Shown: in pieces, positions 1 to 5,066 of the stretch
Numbering within the stretch: position 1 is the stretch's first letter
Layout: the number at the start of each line of letters is the position of its first letter
DNA from: Saprospiraceae bacterium
GTDB lineage: Bacteria; Bacteroidota; Bacteroidia; Chitinophagales; Saprospiraceae
DNA: 8,554 nt
Direction of reading: 5' to 3'
Assembly: GCA_023300255.1 (NCBI GenBank)
Contig: JALZWC010000860.1
Location: 1 to 8,554, forward strand
Translations under genes and position numbers: made by a program
The notes under the pieces: generated by a model
Databases searched by the model: none
What the model was told of the DNA's origin: nothing
What the model saw: only the letters and a program-made list of their open reading frames with translations

Positions 1-912
1 CATCTTTTTAAAGTCCGTATTTATCTCATTACCATCTGCATCAAAGTCATGTGTTTTAGCACTAACTCCTTTTGCAAAAGGCATTAATTCCGTAGTCCCT
101 TTATATCGATCATATTCATTAACACAACCATCTGGCCCTCGCTCAATACAGAAATTACCAAAGTCTGGTAAGGTGCCACAAAACGGATTATTGACTTGAC
201 CGATCACAGAAGCCAACCATGCCCCATTAGAAGAGTGCCCGCCATGATTTTCTACAATGACATTGATCCCTGCTTGTTGCCCTATTGCTGATAAAGCGCC
301 CAAGCCTTCGACTGCTGCTGCCTTTACTTCTTCCGCAGTTCCTTCACCTGCTGCATTGACTCGTATAGCATGACAGCCAAGAATATTAGCCGCTTCTAGC
401 CAAGGTTTGTGATTCTCTATTGCTGCTTGACGTTTGGTTGTATCTTGATCGCCTAAGTCACCCAAAGCATCGCACATAATCAATACCGCTTTTACGCCCT
501 CGTCATTACAACGTTTTCTAAAATCTTTCCAATACGCAGTATCTTTTCCTTTACTGAAATAGAAAGTATTGACCAGTTCAATGGCATCCACCCCAAAGTC
601 TTTTTTTGCAATCGTCGGAAAGTCAATAGGTTTTAAATGACCCTGTAATAAGGCATCAGGATCGGTCATTAATAACTTACGGAATTTCTCCCATTCTCCA
701 TTTTTTAATATTTCTCCGAAGAAGGAATTATGTAGGGACCATTGTGCTAAAGAGATTTTGAAGAAAGGAGCTTTGTTTGTTACCATGTCTTTTACTACTT
801 TTTTGGCGGTGGATTCTGCTGTATTACCACTACAAGAAAAGGTACTCGCACTCATGCCTAGGAGACTCCATGCTGCTAATCCTTTAAGGGTATCTCGTCT
901 TGAATTTTTCAT
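1..912 (-). CDS. Secreted sugar phosphate isomerase/epimerase-like TIM-barrel protein, 3' end missing
   Basis: Open from ATG at 912 down to base 1 with no stop: 304 residues, C-terminus outside the window. The N-terminus MKNSRRDTLKGLAAW carries a twin-arginine pair, then a hydrophobic stretch (about 11-25) and Cys27 in STFSCSG, which suggests Tat export and possibly a relaxed lipobox. The body reads like the xylose isomerase-like TIM-barrel family (IolE/sugar phosphate isomerase group): FKISLAQWSLH (51-61), VDAIELVNTFY (108-118), IVENHGG (219-225), LPDFGNF (248-254) and KTHDF (286-290). Glu112, Glu221, Asp250 and His288 are plausible metal ligands of the barrel; the usual last Glu would lie past the edge. 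Substrate cannot be told. The gene diverges from the ATPase at 1395. A short AGTAT-tg-ATACT palindrome sits at 935-946 just upstream, and TAACTTTA (minus strand, near 950-957) is a weak -7 candidate. Family is fairly sure; substrate and localisation are inferred. Confidence 0.85.
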   Translation of the reverse strand, partial: MKNSRRDTLKGLAAWSLLGMSASTFSCSGNTAESTAKKVVKDMVTNKAPFFKISLAQWSLHNSFFGEILKNGEWEKFRKLLMTDPDALLQGHLKPIDFPTIAKKDFGVDAIELVNTFYFSKGKDTAYWKDFRKRCNDEGVKAVLIMCDALGDLGDQDTTKRQAAIENHKPWLEAANILGCHAIRVNAAGEGTAEEVKAAAVEGLGALSAIGQQAGINVIVENHGGHSSNGAWLASVIGQVNNPFCGTLPDFGNFCIERGPDGCVNEYDRYKGTTELMPFAKGVSAKTHDFDADGNEINTDFKKM

Positions 913-993
913 TGTTTGGAATAGTTTTGTTAGAAGTATTGATACTACGTAAAGTTAGAATTAAAAATTAAAATAAAGAAATGGATTTATTCT

Positions 994-1076
994 GTAGCTT
1001 AGACCTCTGGTCTGAGTAGATTTGACTAAACGCAATATATAAAGTGTGTACTACTCAGACCAGAGGTCTAAGCTAC
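994..1076. repeat. Perfect 26-bp inverted repeat with nested palindromes
   Basis: Arms 994-1019 and 1051-1076 are exact reverse complements, separated by 31 bp. Each arm also contains a smaller palindrome, AGACC-tct-GGTCT at 1001-1013 and AGACC-aga-GGTCT at 1057-1069, so each arm can fold alone or the two can pair. It lies between the divergent isomerase and ATPase genes. It lacks a clean following T-tract, so it is not a typical terminator. It resembles a mobile or REP-like intergenic repeat, but no second copy is present in the window. Confidence 0.85.
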
Positions 1077-1084
1077 TTGATACT

Positions 1085-1218
1085 GCTGGCGCAAAGGCTG
1101 TGCCTTGTGCCTCCTATCAAGGAAGGTTTCACCTTCTATTTTAGTTCAGACTTATTGTATTAGTGCTTAAGGCAAAGCCTTAAGGATAACAGGCACAAGG
1201 GGAAGCCATTGCGCCAGC
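1085..1218. repeat. 134-bp nested imperfect palindrome
   Basis: Outer arms GCTGGCGCAA (1085-1094) and TTGCGCCAGC (1209-1218) match exactly. Next come GGCT/AGCC (1096-1099, 1204-1207) and CCTTGTGCCT/AGGCACAAGG (1103-1112, 1191-1200). Smaller hairpins are nested inside: AAGGC-tgt-GCCTT (1094-1106), GAAGG-tttca-CCTTC (1122-1136) and CTTAAGGC-aaa-GCCTTAAG (1166-1184). It is GC-richer than its surroundings. No ORF of note runs through it. A non-autonomous repeat element is the likeliest reading. Confidence 0.8.
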
Positions 1219-1269
1219 GTGTAATACACACCTATTTACCTCAATAAATACTGCGCTACGTGCAAAAAG

Positions 1270-1306
1270 CTAGCGTATATTTCATATATTTGCGAATATT
1301 CGCTAG
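1270..1306 (+). promoter_or_regulatory. Hairpin with a -7-like box in its loop, upstream of the ATPase gene
   Basis: CTAGCGTATATT (1270-1281) pairs with AATATTCGCTAG (1295-1306) at 11 of 12 positions. TATATTTG at 1285-1292 lies across the loop and matches the Bacteroidota -7 consensus TAnnTTTG. No convincing TTG -33 box lies about 20-23 bases upstream. If used, the start would be near 1299, giving a leader of about 95 bases to the ATPase ATG at 1395. An alternative, TACTTTAT (1376-1383), is a poorer match and too close to the ATG. The palindrome is visible; promoter function is a guess. Confidence 0.3.
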
Positions 1307-1394
1307 AAAGATATAAAGAGCGTTTTTAAAACGAAATAAATACTCTTTTTAGCTGTTATATAATAATTAAATTCATACTTTATACCCTAAAAAT

Positions 1395-2282
1395 ATGGCA
1401 AGTACAAAAATGTGGACTGGGTCCGACAAATATCTTTGTGACAGTGAATTAGCACAAGCCTTTCATATGGCTCGTGTATTAGGAATGCCTCTATTAATTG
1501 AGGGAGAACCAGGTACTGGTAAGACAGAATTACCTATACAATTTGCCGCAGATACCGATACAGAATTGTTTGTGTTTCCAGTAGGCTCAAAAAGTACGGT
1601 AGACCAGTTTGTTGCCAAATTTGATCACGTAAAGTATCTAAGAGATTCTCAAATAGAGGTGTTGAATTTGCAGCGCTCGGATAAAGAGATGAAATCTAAG
1701 TTAAGTACGGGTGGCAGAAGTACAGAGAACTTGGATGATTATGTGATGTTAGGCGCTGGTGCAAAAGCTTATTCTAAACCTCATTCTGTTTTATTAATAG
1801 ATGAAATAGATAAGGCGCCTAGAGAATTTCCAAATGATTTATTATATGCTCTAAGTCATAGAAAATTCATCCTCCCAGAATCTGGCAAAGAAATTTCTAT
1901 TAGTGAGGAAGATATGCCAACGATTGTGATCACTAGTAATAGAGAACAAGAGTTACCAACGGCATTTAAAGGTCGATGTGTTTATCACTACGTTACGTTC
2001 CCAGAGCCAGAATTAATGCTAGAAATCGTAAACAAGCATTACCCGAAAGCGAATGCAGAATTGGTACAAAAATGTATTAAACTATTTTATCAACTAAGAG
2101 ACTTGGGATTAGAAAGAGCTCCTTCTACTAGAGAATTACTGAATTGGTTGAAGTATCTAAATACTTTTGAAAAGAATGATGCGATTACTAAAATAGAGAA
2201 GTTAGAGGGAATGGGGGTGTTGATTAAAACGCAGACGGATATGAAGAAGGTTTTGCGGAGTTCTAGTACACTGAAAGTGTAG
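1395..2282 (+). CDS. MoxR-type AAA+ ATPase
   Basis: 295 residues, close to the usual MoxR length of about 300. The Walker A motif is GEPGTGKT (37-44), Walker B is LLIDEID (133-139), the sensor 1 region is IVITSNREQELP (177-188) with Asn182, the probable arginine finger is Arg194 in FKGRC, and the sensor 2 helix is APSTRELLNW (242-251) with Arg246. All catalytic elements are present. MoxR ATPases act as cytoplasmic chaperone-like machines that, with a VWA partner, mature or activate other complexes (CoxD/CoxE, NorQ/NorD, RavA/ViaA are known examples). A VWA gene follows in the same direction at 2908, but 625 bp of repeats separate them, so cotranscription is not assured. The ATG at 1395 follows an A-rich stretch typical for the phylum; Met6 is the only near alternative. 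The stop TAG coincides with the first bases of a repeat array, and the last codons recur at 2540-2557, so the present C-terminus may be recent. The client is unknown. Confidence 0.9.
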   Translation: MASTKMWTGSDKYLCDSELAQAFHMARVLGMPLLIEGEPGTGKTELPIQFAADTDTELFVFPVGSKSTVDQFVAKFDHVKYLRDSQIEVLNLQRSDKEMKSKLSTGGRSTENLDDYVMLGAGAKAYSKPHSVLLIDEIDKAPREFPNDLLYALSHRKFILPESGKEISISEEDMPTIVITSNREQELPTAFKGRCVYHYVTFPEPELMLEIVNKHYPKANAELVQKCIKLFYQLRDLGLERAPSTRELLNWLKYLNTFEKNDAITKIEKLEGMGVLIKTQTDMKKVLRSSSTLKV

Positions 2283-2518
2283 AAGTCAGGAGTCAGATCG
2301 CTGCGCTGTCAGAGGTCAGACTTATGATGTTGACCATACTTTACTTGGTCTACACGGTAGACGGTCAACGTGTTACATCTGACAGCGCAGCGATCTGACA
2401 TCTGACAGTTCCGTTAGCGTAAGCTAACAAGAACGATCTGACTTCTATTTAAGAAGTCAGGAGTCAGATCGCTGCGCTGTCAGAGGTCAGACTTATGATG
2501 TTGACCATACTTTACTTG
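2281..2518. repeat. Direct-plus-inverted repeat array built on GTCAG/CTGAC words
   Basis: A 67-bp unit at 2281-2347 recurs exactly at 2452-2518 (offset 171 bp), with imperfect similarity for roughly 15 bp more. Between the copies lies inverted material: 2292-2313 is the exact reverse complement of 2378-2399 (22 bp). Nested inside are GTTGACC/GGTCAAC (2329-2335, 2363-2369) and GTCTAC-acg-GTAGAC (2348-2362). A second hairpin, GTTAGC-gtaa-GCTAAC (2413-2428), has outer GTTC/GAAC arms. CTGACTTCT (2438-2446) can pair with AGAAGTCAG of either copy. GTCAG occurs four times in each direct copy. The array begins inside the TAG stop codon of the ATPase gene and encodes nothing recognisable. Confidence 0.9.
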
Positions 2519-2539
2519 TTCCACACAGTAGAGCTTTTA

Positions 2540-2581
2540 AGTTCTAGTTTGAAAGTGATTTCAATGAAAAGTAAAATGTAA
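2540..2581 (+). pseudogene. Displaced second copy of the ATPase gene 3' end
   Basis: Codons 2540-2581 read SSSLKVISMKSKM then TAA. The ATPase gene ends SSSTLKV then TAG at 2259-2282. At DNA level, AGTTCTAGT and TGAAAGTG are shared; they are separated by an extra ACA codon plus a synonymous C/T change in the gene copy. Upstream codons also resemble each other (KVLR before the first, VELL before the second). The stretch lies directly beyond the GTCAG array, so it looks like the older 3' end of the ATPase gene pushed downstream, or a duplicated target. It has no start codon or upstream reading frame of its own. Similarity is visible; the history is inferred. Confidence 0.45.
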
Positions 2582-2685
2582 ATCAAAATTAAAACACCAA
2601 ACATTCAATGCCAGAAGTAGGCAATTTTACTTGAGTAAGAAATTACAGCTGTCAACATCTCAAAGTCAACGTCTAGGCGGGATGG

Positions 2686-2764
2686 CTAGTCCAAAAACTG
2701 TTTGACCGGAGGGAGTTTTTTTGGACTAGAATTTTTGTTTCTTTTTTTTCAATGAAAAAAGAAA
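2686..2764. repeat. CTAGTCC hairpin followed by a T/A-rich hairpin
   Basis: CTAGTCCAAAAA (2686-2697) and TTTTTGGACTAG (2718-2729) are exact inverted arms around a 20-base loop containing GACCGGAGGGAG. After ATTTTTG comes a second stem, TTTCTTTTTT (from 2738) against AAAAAAGAAA (to 2764). The first stem followed by T-rich sequence could work as a weak terminator downstream of the ATPase gene, but its large loop is atypical. The rest of this spacer (2582-2685 and 2765-2801) shows nothing I can assign. Confidence 0.5.
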
Positions 2765-2801
2765 AAGAATATAAAGGGCAAAACGAGAATCTATAAACTT
2801 A

Positions 2802-2847
2802 GGTAACTCATTAAGAAAATAATCATTATTTCCTTAAGAAGTTATCC
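2802..2847. repeat. 46-bp imperfect palindrome upstream of the VWA gene
   Basis: GGTAACT..TTAAG.AAATAAT (2802-2823) pairs with its near reverse complement at 2825-2847 around a single central base, with three mismatches and one bulge. It ends 60 bp before the VWA start codon, so it would lie in the leader or operator region. No TAnnTTTG box is visible close to the gene. It may be a regulator site, a leader hairpin or another spacer repeat; the sequence does not decide. Confidence 0.55.
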
Positions 2848-2907
2848 GAAATATTAGATCAATCACTGCACTAGGAATAACCTTCATGCAGAAAAGCAAA
2901 ATAAAAT

Positions 2908-4242
2908 ATGTTCGAATCCTTACCACAAACTTTTCGCAAACACAATCTATCGGCAGACGTTCGGTCTTTATTGCATTTAAGGAAAGCAATGGATAAAGGA
3001 TTGGTACATACGATAGGAGATATATATATTGTCCTAAAAGCCTTAATCACCAACGACCCAAAAGAATTTGGACCCTATACGACGGCCTTTTACGAATATT
3101 TTTTAGAAGTAGAAATCAGGCAAGGAGAGTCTTTAGAAACGGCACTGGTTCGATCAGAAACGTTTCAAGAATGGAAAAAAGCATTACTAGACGAAGAAGC
3201 GGAAGGGGAGATGCCGGATATTAAAGAATTGGTAGATCGGTTTTTGGACGAGGTGCATTTAAGTAGTTTTGATATCCAGCAAGTGATTGATGGACAAGAT
3301 ATTTTAAATAAAGATGATCCGAATCAAGTGGATGGTAATCCAGATGATGGAGGGTCGATGCCGGACTCTTTGGAGAAAATGGCGGACTATAGAAATATTT
3401 CGGTAGAGGAGTTAAAAGCTCGAATGGAAAAAGTGGCAAAGCAGCAGAAAGGCAAACATTTCGGAGGCAGCCATTGGATAGGGCAGGGCGGTATTTCCCC
3501 TTTCGGAAACAATGGCGCAGCTGCTGGAGGAATACGAGTAGGCGGTGGTGGCGGCGGTAAGATGGCCAGAAAGGTGGTTAATGATAGTCGATTTTTTCCA
3601 GTAGATACCAAAGCTATTTTGAAGGATGATAATATTGATGCGGCATTGGCGGTATTAAAAGGGATAGAAGACGAGTCTGCTGAAATACTATTGGATATCC
3701 CAATGACGATTACAGAAGGGCTAAAACAAGGTGGTATTTTCTTACCGATTATAAAAGAAAAGATTACACAGAAGATTCAAGTTATACTTTTAATTGATAA
3801 CGGTGGCTTGTCTATGACGCCGTATGTTAAGTCTGTTCAAAAATTGTTTTCTAAAATGAAAACTCGTTTTGCACATGATTTAAAGACTTACTACTTTCAT
3901 AACACGATCTATAAAGGGATCTACTCTGATATGCGTAGAACGCAATTTGTGCCAATTGAAAAATTAAATGCACTAGATAAAAACTATTCCGTGTTCATTA
4001 TCGGAGATGCAGATATGGCGCCCTACGAATTAGGCCAGACAAGTATAGATACTTGGCAAAAAATTAAAAAAACCTTCAAGCGGACTGCTTGGATGAATCC
4101 AATGAACGAGCGGTACTGGTTTTCCTCAGATACGGTTCCAATGCTTAGGAGAGTGTTCGATATGTATCCTTTAACACCTGATGGGATAGAAAAGGCCGTA
4201 CACAAAATGAATAGAAATCGAAAATATTCTAAAAGAAGCTAG
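2908..4242 (+). CDS. VWA-domain protein, probable partner of the MoxR ATPase
   Basis: 444 residues, no signal peptide or membrane segment, hence cytoplasmic. The first ~120 residues are helical and charged. Next come an acidic linker (about 125-165), a Gly-rich segment WIGQGGISPFGNNGAAAGG (190-208) with GGGGGG (212-217), and a C-terminal VWA fold. The MIDAS region reads LLIDNGGLSM (294-303), so Asp297 is kept but the usual DxSxS is stretched to DNGGLS. KTYYFHNTIY (326-335) and FIIGDADMAPYEL (363-375, Asp367) supply the other metal-site loops. From memory, a widespread family of CoxE-like VWA proteins has a DNGGxSM form with the YYFHN motif, so this is probably a real variant and not damage. 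VWA proteins of this class dock substrates for MoxR ATPases; the ATPase is upstream at 1395-2282. The start ATG after AAAATAAAAT is the first available and matches the family-like N-terminus. An intrinsic terminator follows at 4277. The client is unknown. Confidence 0.85.
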   Translation: MFESLPQTFRKHNLSADVRSLLHLRKAMDKGLVHTIGDIYIVLKALITNDPKEFGPYTTAFYEYFLEVEIRQGESLETALVRSETFQEWKKALLDEEAEGEMPDIKELVDRFLDEVHLSSFDIQQVIDGQDILNKDDPNQVDGNPDDGGSMPDSLEKMADYRNISVEELKARMEKVAKQQKGKHFGGSHWIGQGGISPFGNNGAAAGGIRVGGGGGGKMARKVVNDSRFFPVDTKAILKDDNIDAALAVLKGIEDESAEILLDIPMTITEGLKQGGIFLPIIKEKITQKIQVILLIDNGGLSMTPYVKSVQKLFSKMKTRFAHDLKTYYFHNTIYKGIYSDMRRTQFVPIEKLNALDKNYSVFIIGDADMAPYELGQTSIDTWQKIKKTFKRTAWMNPMNERYWFSSDTVPMLRRVFDMYPLTPDGIEKAVHKMNRNRKYSKRS

Positions 4243-4276
4243 CCTTATTAATTCCTATTCAGGAACGTGCTAAATG

Positions 4277-4318
4277 TAAGACTTCTCAAGTTATGCAACT
4301 TGAGAAGTCTTAGTTTTT
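4277..4318 (+). terminator. Intrinsic terminator after the VWA gene
   Basis: A perfect 16-bp stem (4277-4292 with 4297-4312) with a four-base loop ATGC is followed by TTTTT at 4314-4318. It starts 34 bases after the VWA stop codon and is oriented for plus-strand transcripts. This is the clearest terminator in the window and isolates the MoxR/VWA pair from topA. Confidence 0.9.
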
Positions 4319-4626
4319 AAGGAGATGATCTAGACTTGAGGAATCTAATTAATCGCAAAGCGGATAGGGGTCTAGAAGCAGCTAAGAATCTGCAATTATT
4401 GTTTCTTCGTTCTTAAATGATTGTTCAAATCGTCCAAGCAATCCATAGAATCGGCCTGCAAAGAAAATTAAAATAAAAAAAATACCAATAAAAAATCACT
4501 TCTAACCCAACCACTTTTAGCAATAAACAGCTGAAAATCAGTACCTTTAATTCATTTTTTCTTTAGTGGACTAATTTTTGTTTTCAAGGTCTATTACTAT
4601 CTATTAACTTACCAAAATTGGATTGA
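4319..4626. other. AT-rich spacer without a supported gene
   Basis: The stretch has no convincing coding region. A 6-bp inverted pair CTAGAC/GTCTAG (4330-4335, 4370-4375) is weak. On the minus strand, 4495-4382 is open for 37 codons and reads FFIGIFFILIFFAGRFYGLL followed by a charged tail and TAG. That looks like a membrane helix plus a basic end, but an in-frame TGA (4498-4496) precedes it and no start codon is available. It could be the remnant of a small membrane protein or a by-product of AT-rich sequence. Confidence 0.4.
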
Positions 4627-4659
4627 TTGTTTTTTCTGTCACAAAATTTAATACATTTG
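4627..4659 (+). promoter_or_regulatory. Probable Bacteroidota promoter upstream of topA
   Basis: TACATTTG at 4652-4659 matches the -7 consensus TAnnTTTG exactly. TTG at 4627-4629 stands 22 bases upstream as a -33 candidate. Transcription would begin near 4666, after the VWA terminator, and run toward topA. The leader to the topA ATG at 5067 would be about 400 bases and include the nested palindrome at 4794-4922. It could also drive a separate small RNA. The spacer 4660-4793 is AT-rich; TAGTTATTAT/ATAATAACTA (4683-4692, 4779-4788) and ATAGTAA/TTACTAT (4714-4720, 4745-4751) are inverted pairs that may be chance. Confidence 0.5.
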
Positions 4660-4793
4660 CAGTTCGTTTGAAAATAGGGAATTAGTTATTATATAGTGTA
4701 TTGAGATGTCACAATAGTAATATTTTGATCATTGATAGAGTATTTTACTATATTTATTTAGACTTTATTCAAAAAAAAATAATAACTATTCTG

Positions 4794-4922
4794 CATTGGT
4801 TTTAGCCAATGTTAATATTGAACGCAGAGTTGGAGAGGTGCAGAGCTTTCTATTTTTTCTGCGAAAAAATCTCTGCATCTCTCTGTTTCTGCGTTCCATC
4901 TTTTATTGGCTTTAAGCCAATG
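4794..4922. repeat. 129-bp three-level nested palindrome in the topA leader region
   Basis: The outer level is CATTGG...GCCAATG (4794-4811) facing ATTGGCTTtAAGCCAATG (4905-4922); each of these is itself palindromic. In the middle level, 4820-4845 pairs with 4871-4896 at 21 of 26 positions, and four of the five remaining positions become G-U pairs in plus-strand RNA. The inner level is the hairpin ATTTTTTC-tgc-GAAAAAAT (4852-4870). The structure can fold as one long hairpin. No reading frame of note crosses it. It may be a mobile repeat, a structured leader of topA or a small RNA. Confidence 0.8.
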
Positions 4923-4943
4923 TAAGAAAGGTGAAAAATAAGA

Positions 4944-4990
4944 CAGATCGTTCTGCGATCTGCTGCAAGAGTAGGTTTGCTAGCTAAACC
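4944..4990. repeat. Two short hairpins before topA
   Basis: CAGATCG-ttctg-CGATCTG (4944-4962) is a perfect 7-bp hairpin; its word CAGATCGTTCT is the reverse complement of AGAACGATCTG at 2430-2440 in the GTCAG array. GGTTT-gctagct-AAACC (4974-4990) follows. The 12-bp palindrome ATAAATATTTAT (5031-5042) lies 24 bases before the topA start. Functions are unknown. Confidence 0.55.
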
Positions 4991-5066
4991 ACCATGCATT
5001 ATTATCTATTAGCATAGAGCAGGTAGCACAATAAATATTTATCAACAAAAAATAAAACATCGTATT

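Noticed and set aside
758..952. 64-codon plus-strand reading frame
   Set aside because: It lies over the minus-strand isomerase gene, which has clear family motifs in its own frame. The peptide resembles nothing and has no supporting start context.
913..1394. Insertion sequence remnant
   Set aside because: Inverted repeats are present, but no transposase fragment can be read in any frame and no flanking target duplication is visible.
2281..2518. CRISPR array
   Set aside because: There are only two direct copies of 67 bp with inverted material between them, no regular spacers and no cas genes.
3221..3611. Pro-rich minus-strand frames opposite the VWA gene
   Set aside because: They mirror the Gly-rich and Asp-rich codons of the VWA gene; the composition explains them.
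3387..3611. Damaged VWA gene because of the low-complexity Gly-rich stretch
   Set aside because: The frame is open through it and the flanking VWA motifs are intact in the same frame, so it reads as a natural hinge.
4660..5066. tRNA or riboswitch in the topA leader
   Set aside because: No cloverleaf with a T-loop GTTCRA signature, and no riboswitch core I recognise; only nested palindromes are visible.
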